A stretch of DNA of 64,000 bases from Porticoccaceae bacterium LTM1 (lineage in GTDB: Bacteria > Pseudomonadota > Gammaproteobacteria > Pseudomonadales > Porticoccaceae), in NCBI GenBank assembly GCA_030252795.1, contig CP127080.1, positions 1,562,501 through 1,626,500 on the forward strand, read 5' to 3'. This document shows positions 18,161-26,735 of the stretch, piece after piece (the first letter of the stretch is position 1; each line of letters starts with the position of its first letter). The notes under the pieces are model-generated. The model saw only the letters and a list, made by a program, of their open reading frames with translations. It did no database searches and was not told the origin of the DNA. The position numbers were made by a program, and so were the translations under genes.

Positions 18161-20515
18161 ATGTCTTCACAAGCCAACTCTACTCATCTCTTCGCCGCCA
18201 TCGCACAAACCATTGCTGATGAGCTTACAGTAAACGTCAAACAGGTGAATGCCGCCGTTGAACTACTCGACGAAGGTGCAACAGTGCCTTTCATCTCCCG
18301 CTACCGGAAGGAAGTCACCGGCGGGCTGGATGACAGCCAATTGCGGACGTTACAGGAGCGTTTAGGCTATTTGAGAGAGTTGGAAGAACGTCGCGACACC
18401 ATCCTGAAAAGCATTGATGAACAAGGCAAACTCACGCCGGAGTTGAAAGCCAGCATTATCGCAGCCGACACCAAAACCCGACTGGAAGACCTCTACCTGC
18501 CCTACAAGCCCAAGCGCCGCACCAAAGGCCAGATAGCAATTGAAGCCGGACTGGAACCACTGGCAGACGCCCTGTTCAGCGACCCTACTTTGAGCCCGGA
18601 AGAGAAAGCCACCGAGTTTTTCAATGCCGAGCACAACATCAATGACGCCAAGGCGGCACTGGACGGCGCCAAATTCATTCTGATGGAGCGCTTCAGCGAA
18701 GATGCCGAACTGCTCGGCCAGCTGCGTGCCCAACTTCACGACAATGCCCTGCTGGTGAGCTCTGTTGCTCCAGGCAAAGAGCAGGAAGGCGCCAAGTTCA
18801 GCGACTACTTTGAACACAGCGAAGCCTTCAATAAAGTCCCCTCTCACCGGGCTCTGGCCATGTTCCGTGGTCGCCGGGAAGGTTTTCTTCACATCAAGGT
18901 GGATCTTCCACAACCGGAAGATGCCACTCCAAGCAGCAAACACCAGTGTGAAGTGCGTATTGCCCGCCACTTTGGTATCGAAGACCAGGGCCGTGCCGCC
19001 GATGCGTGGCTGGCTGAGGTGGTGCGCTGGACCTGGCGTGTGAAACTGCACTCACACATTGAAACTGACCTGCTTGGAGACCTTCGCCAGATCGCAGAGA
19101 CCGAGGCCATCAAGGTATTTGCTGAAAACCTTAAGGATCTGCTGCTAGCTGCTCCCGCTGGCCTCAAGCCAACCATCGCCCTCGACCCGGGTCTGCGCAC
19201 TGGTGTAAAAGTTGCGGTAATCGATGGTACCGGCAAGCTGGTCGATCACGGCGCAATTTACCCGCATGCACCGAAAAACCAATGGGATCAATCCATCAGC
19301 GTGCTGGCTTTGCTGGCGAAAAAGCACGGCACCGAGCTGATTGCCATCGGTAACGGTACGGCCTCACGCGAGACCGACAAGCTGGCTGGCGACCTGATCA
19401 AACTCCACCCGGAGCTGAAACTGCAAAAAATCATGGTCAGTGAAGCAGGCGCTTCTGTTTACTCTGCATCAGAGTTTGCAGCCCGCGAATTCCCGGATCT
19501 GGATGTAACCATTCGCGGTGCAGTATCCATTGGCCGCCGTCTACAGGATCCACTGGCAGAGCTGGTAAAAATCGAACCAAAATCCATTGGTGTTGGCCAA
19601 TACCAGCACGACGTGAGCCAAACCCAGCTGGCACAGAGCCTCGATGCCGTGGTTGAGGATTGTGTAAACGCCGTTGGTGTAGAAGTGAATACAGCCTCCG
19701 CGGCCCTTCTGCGTCGAGTATCCGGCCTCAACCAGACCATCGCCGACAACATCGTTGCCTATCGCGACGCCAACGGCGTGTTCAAAAATCGTAAGGACCT
19801 GAAAAAGGTTCCGCGCCTGGGTGACAAAACCTTTGAGCAGGCAGCGGGCTTCCTGCGCATTGCCAACGGCGACAACCCGCTGGATGCCTCCGCCGTTCAC
19901 CCGGAAACTTACGAGGTGGTTGAGCGTATCGCCACCAAGCAAGGTAAAGAGATCAAATCACTGATCGGCGACAGCGGCACCCTGCGTCAGCTGAAGCCGC
20001 AAGATTACACCGATGAGAAATTCGGCATTCCGACTATCACTGACATCATCAAAGAGCTGGACAAGCCGGGTCGTGACCCACGCCCAGAGTTCAAAGCCGC
20101 CGTGTTTAAGGAAGGTGTTGAGACTCTCAAAGACCTCAAGCCCGGCATGATTCTGGAAGGCAGTGTCACTAACGTGGCTAATTTTGGTGCATTCGTGGAC
20201 ATCGGCGTCCACCAGGATGGACTGGTCCACATCTCCGCCCTATCAGATACCTTTGTGGATGACCCGCGCAAGGTAGTCAAAACCGGTGACATCGTAAAAG
20301 TCAAAGTGATGGAAGTAGATATTCCACGCAAACGAATTGGCTTAAGTATGCGCCTGAATGATGAGCCGGGTAGCGATGCAAAACGTGGTAGCGCACCTGC
20401 TGGCAACAAAGGACGCGGCGCCCAAAAAGCCATGCGCAGCCAGGCGCCAGCAAGCAATGGCGGTATGGCAGCGCTTTTTGCCCAAGCCAAAAAGAACAAA
20501 GGCGGTCGCCTGTAA
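18161..20515 (+). CDS. tex: Tex, RNA-binding transcription accessory protein
   Basis: The 784-residue protein is full length for Tex/YhgF. Order of domains: N-terminal helical region ([15 protein letters not shown]); a YqgF/RNase H-like domain beginning [16 protein letters not shown] near residue 340; helix-hairpin-helix repeats ([20 protein letters not shown]); and a C-terminal S1 domain ([20 protein letters not shown]). A Gly/Ala/Lys-rich tail follows. Tex binds nucleic acids and affects transcription; its precise job is unsettled. AGGA precedes the ATG. It is monocistronic, with a hairpin after the stop. Confidence 0.95.
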   Translation: MSSQANSTHLFAAIAQTIADELTVNVKQVNAAVELLDEGATVPFISRYRKEVTGGLDDSQLRTLQERLGYLRELEERRDTILKSIDEQGKLTPELKASIIAADTKTRLEDLYLPYKPKRRTKGQIAIEAGLEPLADALFSDPTLSPEEKATEFFNAEHNINDAKAALDGAKFILMERFSEDAELLGQLRAQLHDNALLVSSVAPGKEQEGAKFSDYFEHSEAFNKVPSHRALAMFRGRREGFLHIKVDLPQPEDATPSSKHQCEVRIARHFGIEDQGRAADAWLAEVVRWTWRVKLHSHIETDLLGDLRQIAETEAIKVFAENLKDLLLAAPAGLKPTIALDPGLRTGVKVAVIDGTGKLVDHGAIYPHAPKNQWDQSISVLALLAKKHGTELIAIGNGTASRETDKLAGDLIKLHPELKLQKIMVSEAGASVYSASEFAAREFPDLDVTIRGAVSIGRRLQDPLAELVKIEPKSIGVGQYQHDVSQTQLAQSLDAVVEDCVNAVGVEVNTASAALLRRVSGLNQTIADNIVAYRDANGVFKNRKDLKKVPRLGDKTFEQAAGFLRIANGDNPLDASAVHPETYEVVERIATKQGKEIKSLIGDSGTLRQLKPQDYTDEKFGIPTITDIIKELDKPGRDPRPEFKAAVFKEGVETLKDLKPGMILEGSVTNVANFGAFVDIGVHQDGLVHISALSDTFVDDPRKVVKTGDIVKVKVMEVDIPRKRIGLSMRLNDEPGSDAKRGSAPAGNKGRGAQKAMRSQAPASNGGMAALFAQAKKNKGGRL

Positions 20516-20522
20516 CCCTTCT

Positions 20523-20547
20523 GGCCACCCATATTTACTGGGTGGCC
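20523..20547 (+). terminator. Hairpin downstream of tex
   Basis: GGCCACCCA-TATTTAC-TGGGTGGCC is a perfect 9-bp stem starting eight bases after the tex stop. It is followed by a C run and later T-rich sequence instead of a classic T run, so it may act as an atypical terminator or as an mRNA 3' stabiliser. Confidence 0.55.
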
Positions 20548-20656
20548 CCCCCCCTTCCCTTCCCGTTTATTTAAAATTTTTTCTGCCCATGCATCCAAAT
20601 GGGTGTCTGCCTGCATCTAAGAACATGAATTGGGAATCACCGACGAGGTGGCAATT

Positions 20657-20968
20657 ATGTTCAGTCTCAATAAAAAACCAGTAACTTTTCTTATCGCGTC
20701 ATTGTTAGCAATTTCCGGGGTAGCACTTGCGGAATCCCCCGAAAAGGATCTTCAGCAATCGCTGCAAGAAAAGCTGGATGCAAACTTCGAAAAAATGCTC
20801 ACCAATATCGAGCAGAAACAGAAACAGGAAGCCGACAAGGTCTTGTCCTCAAGTGAACCAGTTGTGAAATTGAGGGATCAGGCTAAAAAGTCGTCTAGGA
20901 TAACAAAGCCGCCTGTTGTCGAAGTGGATATTAAAACCAAAGAAAAACCCGCTGTCGCCAGCAAATAA
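20657..20968 (+). CDS. Small secreted protein, unknown function
   Basis: The 103-residue product has a signal peptide (FLIASLLAISGVALA, cleavage before Glu26). A charged, mostly helical stretch rich in Gln, Glu and Lys follows (EKMLTNIEQKQKQEADKVLS). I start at the ATG at 20657 with GAGG eight bases upstream. It is the first gene of a tight four-gene set with a membrane protein, an ECF sigma factor and another small membrane protein, 18 bases ahead of the second gene. I recognise no family. The context suggests an envelope role or envelope sensing. Confidence 0.75.
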   Translation: MFSLNKKPVTFLIASLLAISGVALAESPEKDLQQSLQEKLDANFEKMLTNIEQKQKQEADKVLSSSEPVVKLRDQAKKSSRITKPPVVEVDIKTKEKPAVASK

Positions 20969-20986
20969 TTGATACGAGGCAATTTT

Positions 20987-21646
20987 ATGAAATGGTTAGC
21001 AACATCTCTGTTCGTCGTTTTCTTCACTCAGGCTACCTGGGCGGAGTCACCTGTAGACTTTCAGGAACAACCTGAGACTACTGAACAAAAGCTGGAGATT
21101 GAGTCGCCAGACAAGGAGCAGGAAGTTTCTAAGGCACTGGAAGTCCTTATCAAACGTTTTGATAAGGACGAAGAGCTCACGGAAGAAGAGCGCAAGGAAC
21201 TGAAAGAAGCGTTGATGACTGCCAAAGAAGCCATCAAGGAGATCGATAACATCACCATTGATCTCGACAGTGAAGACTCCTTTATGGGCAATCTGGTTGG
21301 GCTGTTTGCCATCCTGCTGATATTTGGCGGCCCGATAATTATCGTCGCTATCGCTCTATACAGCTCTTACAAGAAGCGCAGACTTACACACCAGACTATC
21401 AATGCCTACATTGAGCAGGGTAAGGATATTCCAGCAGAAGTCTTGAAAGGTTTACAGCAATCCGGTGGACAAAAAAGTAACCTCCATAAAGGACTGGTAA
21501 TGGTAGGTGTTGGTGTTGGGCTTGCATTGTGCTTTGGCCTGATAGGCTCCACAGAAGCGGCTGCACTGGGATTGATACCATTGTTTATCGGAGTTGCACT
21601 TCTGCTGGTCTGGAAGCTTGAAAAAAAATCCGGCCAGACTGAATAA
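20987..21646 (+). CDS. Membrane protein, DUF6249-like, linked to a sigma factor
   Basis: The 219-residue product has a signal peptide (cleavage after TWA19). A long acidic helical periplasmic region follows (residues about 40-95, ELTEEERKELKEALMTAKEA). Three predicted membrane segments lie near 102-125, 169-187 and 191-209. The cytoplasmic loop between the first two (SYKKRRLTHQTINAYIEQGK) and the C-terminal segments resemble what I recall as the DUF6249 type, often beside sigma-70-like genes. GAGG precedes the ATG at 20987. The sigma factor starts six bases after the stop. Confidence 0.75.
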   Translation: MKWLATSLFVVFFTQATWAESPVDFQEQPETTEQKLEIESPDKEQEVSKALEVLIKRFDKDEELTEEERKELKEALMTAKEAIKEIDNITIDLDSEDSFMGNLVGLFAILLIFGGPIIIVAIALYSSYKKRRLTHQTINAYIEQGKDIPAEVLKGLQQSGGQKSNLHKGLVMVGVGVGLALCFGLIGSTEAAALGLIPLFIGVALLLVWKLEKKSGQTE

Positions 21647-21652
21647 GCAAAC

Positions 21653-22201
21653 ATGCATCAGGACGATGGAGCCCTGATAGCCAGGGTACTGAAACGGAAT
21701 GACCAGCGCGCCTATGCGACGCTGGTCAACCGCTACCAGTCAAAGCTGCGTAATAGCATGAGGCAGCTTACAGGCTGGGATGAAGCCCTGGCTGACGACT
21801 TGGCCCAAGAGACATTTATTCAGGCATATGTCCACTTGAATAGCTTTAAGGGAGAAGCGCAGTTCTTCACCTGGCTTTACAAGATCGCTTACCGCCAGTT
21901 TGCACAATATTACCGGTCACGAAAAATTACGGTGCCACTGGAAGATGGCTGTGAAGATGAGGATCAAGGTCAATCCCTCTCATCTACAGACTTGCAACAG
22001 GATATAGCCAGGGCTCTGGCAACGTTTCCACCAGAACAAGCGATGGCGCTACACCTGCACCTCCATCGAGGATATACCCACCAGGAGGTTTCCGATATCT
22101 TGGAAGCCCCCCTTGGTACCATTAAAAGCCATATTGTTCGTGGCCGGGAAAAGCTAAAAGTGCTACTCTCAGAGTGGCAAAACCGAGAAAACGCATTATG
22201 A
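21653..22201 (+). CDS. ECF-type RNA polymerase sigma factor
   Basis: The 182-residue protein has the two-domain ECF layout. Sigma region 2 contains DDLAQETFIQAYVHLNSFKG and FFTWLYKIAYRQFAQYYRSR; region 4 contains a helix-turn-helix (GYTHQEVSDILEAPLGTIKS) and HIVRGREKLK. It directs RNA polymerase to a specific, here unknown, promoter class. No canonical cytoplasmic zinc anti-sigma factor is present. Its stop overlaps the start of the next small membrane protein (ATGA), the position where anti-sigma genes normally sit. Confidence 0.92.
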   Translation: MHQDDGALIARVLKRNDQRAYATLVNRYQSKLRNSMRQLTGWDEALADDLAQETFIQAYVHLNSFKGEAQFFTWLYKIAYRQFAQYYRSRKITVPLEDGCEDEDQGQSLSSTDLQQDIARALATFPPEQAMALHLHLHRGYTHQEVSDILEAPLGTIKSHIVRGREKLKVLLSEWQNRENAL

Positions 22202-22554
22202 AAGATCATTCACAGCAACCAGATTCCCTCGACGCCCTTTTCGCAACAGCGCGTGAGCAAGAGAAGCATTTGCCTGATGATGGTTTCAGTGGTGGCGTTA
22301 TGGCAGCCATAGCTCACAAGCAAATTAATAAAGGTATTAGCCTGTGGCAGAAAAATGCCCTGATCATGATTCTTACAGCAACAGGATCTGCACTGGCAGC
22401 AACAATATTCTCAAACTCGGTATCAGATTTTAAGAGCTCACTGGCAAGCCTGTTGTCATTCCACCTTGGGTCGCTGTCGCTGATGGTCGCTGCAGCTGCG
22501 TTATTTGCAATAATGGCTGCTGCTCTGTGGGCAGATAAAAAAGAGATTATTTAG
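22198..22554 (+). CDS. Small membrane protein, candidate anti-sigma factor
   Basis: The 118-residue product has a soluble N-terminus of about 50 residues (DDGFSGGVMAAIAHKQINKG) and two predicted membrane helices (about 53-72 and 92-112). Its ATG at 22198 overlaps the sigma factor stop by four bases, so the two are translationally coupled. The layout (cytoplasmic N-terminus, membrane helices, coupling to an ECF gene) fits an anti-sigma factor. There is no HxxxCxxC zinc motif, so this is inference from context. Confidence 0.7.
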   Translation: MKDHSQQPDSLDALFATAREQEKHLPDDGFSGGVMAAIAHKQINKGISLWQKNALIMILTATGSALAATIFSNSVSDFKSSLASLLSFHLGSLSLMVAAAALFAIMAAALWADKKEII

Positions 22555-22575
22555 GGCTATTTGAGCCACTGGGGC

Positions 22576-23331
22576 TTATTTGTATATTTCCATAACAATA
22601 TGTCCAGGCTCACGCCTGCGATGCCTGCGGAACCCCTTCTCTTCGAGCGCCTCCAGACAACCTTGAACCATTCCCGGATTGCCACAAATCATGATCCGAT
22701 CCAGTTCGTTCTCGAGGGTCAGCCCGGTTTTTTGCTCCAATGATCCAGAGTGAATGGCATCGGAAATTCGTTCGCTAATGGCACAATTTACCTTTTCACG
22801 AGTAATCGATGCCACAGGAATAAACCGGTCACCGTACCCCGCCTTAACATCATCTATTAAATCCAGATAGGTTAATTCGTCCACAGAACGAACTCCGTGC
22901 ACCAGTACTACAGTTTTAAACCGGTGCCAAACTTCACCTGCCTGCAATATGGATAAAAAAGGACCAAGTGCTGTGCCAGTTGCAAGCATCCAGAGTCGTT
23001 CACCTTGTGGAGTGGCACTCAAGGTGAGAAATCCAGCGACCATCTGCGATAACCAGACTTTATCTCCGGCCTCGAGGGAATGTAATTTGGGTGATAACGG
23101 GCCTTCAGGAACACAATTAAAGTAGAATTCGGAAAAGTCGGAATTTGGCGGATTTACCAGTGAATAGGGCCTGGCTATAAAATCACCGTTAACTTCCAGT
23201 CCTAAACGAAGGAATTGACCGGCTTCAAAGGAAGGTGCATCCGCCTTAACCCGAAGTGAGCAAAGTCGTTCATTCCAGCGCTTGTTTTCTACTACTGTGC
23301 CTTCTATCCACCTTTCCACATCAAACCCCAT
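22576..23331 (-). CDS. fpr: Ferredoxin/flavodoxin--NADP+ reductase
   Basis: Fpr is a soluble FAD enzyme passing electrons between NADPH and ferredoxin or flavodoxin. The 251-residue protein has the FAD motif RPYSLVNPP, the NADP-binding glycine motif LATGTALGPFLSI, and ICGNPGMVQGCLE near the C-terminus. It ends in GHIVMEIYK, in place of the terminal tryptophan type of some homologues. It is monocistronic and converges on the sigma-factor operon from the right. Confidence 0.93.
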   Translation of the reverse strand: MGFDVERWIEGTVVENKRWNERLCSLRVKADAPSFEAGQFLRLGLEVNGDFIARPYSLVNPPNSDFSEFYFNCVPEGPLSPKLHSLEAGDKVWLSQMVAGFLTLSATPQGERLWMLATGTALGPFLSILQAGEVWHRFKTVVLVHGVRSVDELTYLDLIDDVKAGYGDRFIPVASITREKVNCAISERISDAIHSGSLEQKTGLTLENELDRIMICGNPGMVQGCLEALEEKGFRRHRRREPGHIVMEIYK

Positions 23332-23446
23332 CCTGAGCTTTTTTAATTATTATTCAGTTGTGATCACCAGTAGTAAGCAACATAACACTTTGCAGACCAC
23401 CAGAGCAAAGGCATTATCGCCAGCTAAGTAATGGTCAGATTACCCA

Positions 23447-23836
23447 TCATTCCACTTGACTATCAATCATGGGTTCTTTTTTGTCAGCAACCTGTTTTTT
23501 GGCAACCCAAACATGCCGCAACCATTGCCAGCCAATATAAAAAACCAGGAATACACAAAATGTGAAGATATAGGGTGTGACCACCCTGCCCGGATCACTT
23601 CCCTCACTGCCAAGTAACCCCTCAAACACCAGAATGGTGAACGCCGGCGCAAGATGCACACCATCTGTTAAAACAGTTACCGGAGTGAAAATCAACGTAG
23701 CCATCAGCAGTAAAAGCCCATGACGAAGATACTTCCAGGCAACAAAACGTCCCAGCCAGAACAGGTACCACATGACTACAGCACCACCGAGACCATAACC
23801 AACCAAGCCCCAGAAATAGTTTTCCATCGTATACAT
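23447..23836 (-). CDS. Membrane protein of unknown function in the ycgL-ycgN operon
   Basis: The 129-residue product has about four hydrophobic segments (YGLGGAVVMWYLFWLG, HGLLLLMATLIFTPVTVL, HLAPAFTILVFEGLL, IFTFCVFLVFYIGWQWL). It ends in a charged tail (KKQVADKKEPMIDSQVE). The ATG at 23836 directly follows the ycgN stop (TGAATG). A second ATG at 23827 is possible. I recognise no family. Its position at the end of the ycgL-ycgN operon is the only clue. Confidence 0.75.
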   Translation of the reverse strand: MYTMENYFWGLVGYGLGGAVVMWYLFWLGRFVAWKYLRHGLLLLMATLIFTPVTVLTDGVHLAPAFTILVFEGLLGSEGSDPGRVVTPYIFTFCVFLVFYIGWQWLRHVWVAKKQVADKKEPMIDSQVE

Positions 23837-24286
23837 TCAATTCACCCAATGAATGACATGTTCTTCAAGATCATCCGCGTCCACATCCCGCTCAGAAACG
23901 ACACACCCCTGAACGGAAACACCTGCATGATGCACTGATTCCGGATTACCGCTAATCAACGGGTGCCAATCTGGCAGCGCCTTACCTTCATAAAGCAACC
24001 GATAAGCACAAGTGGATGGCAACCAATGAAATTGCTCAAGATCGTCTGTCGTCAGACAAATACACTCCGGCACCAGTGTACGGCGATTGGGATAATCTTT
24101 ACAGCGACAGCTTTGCAAATCCAGCTGCTGGCAAGCTACATCTGTGTAGTAAACCTGGCCGTCATCTACGTCTTCCAGCTTTACCAGGCAGCACTTACCA
24201 CAGCCATCGCAAAGCGATTCCCACTCTTGTGTGGACATTTCTGTTAGCGTTTTGCGCTCCCAGAATGGCTGCGATGAATCGCTCAC
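23837..24286 (-). CDS. ycgN: YcgN family cysteine-cluster protein (UPF0260)
   Basis: The 149-residue protein carries the family's cysteine cluster: CDGCGKCC near residue 27, then CRCKDY, CICL and CAYRLL. This suggests a metal or iron-sulfur centre of unknown role. Length matches E. coli YcgN (153). Its start overlaps the ycgL stop by four bases, and it directly precedes the membrane protein at 23447-23836. Confidence 0.93.
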   Translation of the reverse strand: MSDSSQPFWERKTLTEMSTQEWESLCDGCGKCCLVKLEDVDDGQVYYTDVACQQLDLQSCRCKDYPNRRTLVPECICLTTDDLEQFHWLPSTCAYRLLYEGKALPDWHPLISGNPESVHHAGVSVQGCVVSERDVDADDLEEHVIHWVN

Positions 24287-24573
24287 TTGCCCGCCAATTT
24301 ATGGTTGTGCAAATTAATTTCCTGCATGTAGTCTTCTTTTGCAGGTGGTAACTGCAGGTAAAAACCTCTCTCTTCCATGGCTTTTAACACATTGCCTACG
24401 TCTGCTCGAGCCAGTTTTTTCTCTGGCGTAAGCAGCATGGTGGTCACCAGCACCGGTTTACCGAATTTTTCCAGTAGAGCTTCTGGCACCCTCGTCAACT
24501 GATCTTTTTTGTCAACATACAGGTAAAGCTCTTCTTCTTTTGAGCTCTTATAAATTGTGCAAAATACTTTCAT
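24283..24573 (-). CDS. ycgL: YcgL domain protein
   Basis: The 96-residue cytoplasmic protein matches the small YcgL family (YKSSKEEELYLYVDKKDQ; MEERGFYLQLPP). Its molecular function is unknown. It is often beside rnd, as here, where its ATG lies about 25 bases beyond the rnd stop and on the same strand. It is the first gene of ycgL-ycgN-membrane protein. Confidence 0.93.
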   Translation of the reverse strand: MKVFCTIYKSSKEEELYLYVDKKDQLTRVPEALLEKFGKPVLVTTMLLTPEKKLARADVGNVLKAMEERGFYLQLPPAKEDYMQEINLHNHKLAGK

Positions 24574-24598
24574 GACTTTCTCTACAAAAGATCTGGCG

Positions 24599-25756
24599 CT
24601 ATAAAAGATCTGGCAGCGCAGCCAGCATGGGCTGGCCTAGCAAAGCATCCCGCCAGGTACCTTGCCAATGCTCCGGCATTCTGGGGCGACCGTCGTATGC
24701 GGATTGAACTATCTCTTCAATATCCTTTTTACGGGCAAGAATCTCTCGCGCGACACCAATTTCATTGGCCACACCCTCTTGCACTGCTCTCAATTGTTTA
24801 AGCCAAACACCGCTCTCCCTGGGTAAGGGCTTGGGCAATCTGGAAGGCCATTCACTGTGATCAGCATTCAAGGTTTGCTCTACCAATTCAAGCAGGTCAT
24901 CGCCGTATTGGCGAACCACTCGCGGATGCATTTCCTTCACTCGCTGCAATCCAGGTAATGACTTCGGTTTTGCCTTGGCAACCTCAAGCATCATTCGATC
25001 AGAAACGATACGGTTCCGGGGCTTATTTTGCTCGCGAGCGGAGTGCTCGCGCCAGCAGGCCAGCTGCTTGAGAATCGCCAGTTCATCCTGACGTAACTGC
25101 CAGGCACCTTTGATTTTCAGGTAATACTCATCGGCCGGGCCAGTGGTGGAAATTTTAGCAACCAGCTCCTTCATATCGGTTTCAACCCAGGACAGGCGAC
25201 TCCCCTGCTCCAGTTGCTGAATCAGCTTGTGGTAAACGTGCACGAGGTAATAAACATCTTCCGCACCATAACGCTGTTGCGCCTCTGTTAGGGGTCGCTG
25301 CAGCCAGTCCGATCGGGTTTCATGCTTATCCAGGGTAATACCCAGCACATCACCCACCAATGCGGCATAACCCTTGGAGAAACCAAAGCCGACAAAGGCA
25401 GCCGCCAGCTGTGTATCGATGATTGGCTTTGGAATCACACCCATGCTGTGCTGCAACACCTCAAGGTCTTCCGAGCAGGCATGGAAGATTTTCACCACCC
25501 GGTTATCAACTAGCAACTCGGCAAGTGGCAGCATGTCTTCAATTGCCAGGGGATCGACCAACCAGCAAGTTTCACCATCAGATACCTGAATCAGCCCCAA
25601 AATCGGGTAAAAAGTATCTGTGCGCACAAACTCTGTATCTACCGCGATACAGGGCTGTTTGCTCCACTCTTCACATAGCTGTGAAAGGCGCTTATCTGTA
25701 TCGACCCACTCAACAGCGGCCTCATCAAGTGAGAGATTTGGGTTATTGTTTGTCAT
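24599..25756 (-). CDS. rnd: Ribonuclease D
   Basis: RNase D is a 3'-5' exoribonuclease that trims tRNA and other RNA ends. The 385-residue protein has the DEDD exonuclease motifs AVDTEFVRTDTFYP, KIFHACSEDLEVL and YGAEDVYYLVHVY. A HRDC domain (LAILKQLACWREHSAREQNK onward) follows. Its ATG overlaps the recR stop by one base (TGATG), so it is coupled to recR. Confidence 0.95.
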   Translation of the reverse strand: MTNNNPNLSLDEAAVEWVDTDKRLSQLCEEWSKQPCIAVDTEFVRTDTFYPILGLIQVSDGETCWLVDPLAIEDMLPLAELLVDNRVVKIFHACSEDLEVLQHSMGVIPKPIIDTQLAAAFVGFGFSKGYAALVGDVLGITLDKHETRSDWLQRPLTEAQQRYGAEDVYYLVHVYHKLIQQLEQGSRLSWVETDMKELVAKISTTGPADEYYLKIKGAWQLRQDELAILKQLACWREHSAREQNKPRNRIVSDRMMLEVAKAKPKSLPGLQRVKEMHPRVVRQYGDDLLELVEQTLNADHSEWPSRLPKPLPRESGVWLKQLRAVQEGVANEIGVAREILARKKDIEEIVQSAYDGRPRMPEHWQGTWRDALLGQPMLAALPDLL

Positions 25757-26349
25757 CAGAGCTGTTTTCTTGAAGCAAAAGCGTGTGCCAACGTACCACC
25801 ATCAACATATTCAAGCTCGCCCCCTAGCGGAACCCCGTGAGCAATGCGGCTGACCGGTACGCCAATCTCCTTGGCCCGCTCACTGATGTAATGAGCGGTC
25901 GCCTCACCTTCAACAGTCAAATTGGTGGCCAGAATCAGCTCCTCAACCTCACCGGAACCCAGCTGTTCGACAAGCTGGTTGATTCCCAGCTCTTCCGGAC
26001 CAATGCCATCAATGGGAGAGAGGTGCCCCATAAGCACAAAATAACGGCCACGGTACGTGCCTGCCTGCTCTATGGCAAACAGGTCAGCAGGCGTCTCCAG
26101 TACACAGACTTGGGCAGGATCCCTGCGAGGATTGCTACATACTTCACAAAGCTCTGCCTCAGCGAGGGTTCGGCATTGTTTACAGTGCCCAACACCTTCT
26201 AAAGCTACCCCAATTGCCCTGGAAAGCTTTTCGGCTCCTGGGCGATCGCGCTCCAACAGGTGCAGCGCCATCCGCTGAGCTGACTTGGGGCCAACCCCTG
26301 GCAGGCAACGCAGTGAAGCAATCAGTTCATTAAGCAGCGGTCCGAACAC
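25756..26349 (-). CDS. recR: Recombination mediator RecR
   Basis: RecR works with RecF and RecO to load RecA at gaps. The 197-residue protein has an N-terminal helix-hairpin-helix ([14 protein letters not shown]), a four-cysteine zinc finger ([16 protein letters not shown]) and a Toprim domain ([15 protein letters not shown]). The start is GTG at 26349 with AAGG upstream. It belongs to the dnaX-ybaB-recR operon, with rnd coupled behind it. Confidence 0.96.
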   Translation of the reverse strand: MFGPLLNELIASLRCLPGVGPKSAQRMALHLLERDRPGAEKLSRAIGVALEGVGHCKQCRTLAEAELCEVCSNPRRDPAQVCVLETPADLFAIEQAGTYRGRYFVLMGHLSPIDGIGPEELGINQLVEQLGSGEVEELILATNLTVEGEATAHYISERAKEIGVPVSRIAHGVPLGGELEYVDGGTLAHAFASRKQL

Positions 26350-26405
26350 TAATCAAGCCTTAATATTCAATATGTTATGTGTACTTTCTATTAAATAACT
26401 TTACA

Positions 26406-26726
26406 TCAGAAAGGCATTTTAAAACCCGGCGGCATCTGCATGCCGGCGGTAAGCTCACCCATCCTTTCCTGAGTTGCGGACTCAACTTTACGAACTGCAT
26501 CATTCACTGCTGCTGCCAGTAAGTCTTCAAGAATATCTTTATCTTCAGAAAGCAGTGACGGGTCGATTTCCACTTTGCGAACATCGTGGCGCCCGGTCAT
26601 CACAACTTTAACCATTCCGGCACCGGATTGGCCTTCAACTTCTGCATTGGCCGCTTCTTCCTGCATCTTTTGCATGCGCTCTTGCATCTGTTGCGCCTGT
26701 TTCATTAAATCGTTCAAGCCTTTCAT
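26406..26726 (-). CDS. ybaB: Nucleoid-associated protein YbaB/EbfC
   Basis: This small dimeric DNA-binding protein has 106 residues. The N-terminal helix is [20 protein letters not shown], the core [20 protein letters not shown], and a short proline/methionine tail follows ([11 protein letters not shown]). It lies nine bases downstream of dnaX, the usual partner. Confidence 0.96.
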   Translation of the reverse strand: MKGLNDLMKQAQQMQERMQKMQEEAANAEVEGQSGAGMVKVVMTGRHDVRKVEIDPSLLSEDKDILEDLLAAAVNDAVRKVESATQERMGELTAGMQMPPGFKMPF

Positions 26727-26735
26727 TCAATCACC

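Noticed and set aside
18362-19051. A 229-codon open frame on the minus strand inside tex
   Set aside because: Tex is strongly supported on the plus strand over the whole stretch, and the opposite frame has no family similarity or ribosome site.
20546-20570. C-rich run after the tex hairpin as a regulatory element
   Set aside because: Homopolymer C followed by TTCCC-type sequence is likely low-complexity or length-variable; no other signal supports it.
24586-24614. Two direct copies of AAAAGATCTGGC at the rnd stop
   Set aside because: Only 12 bases, a single pair, at a gene end; could be chance and nothing else supports a mobile element.
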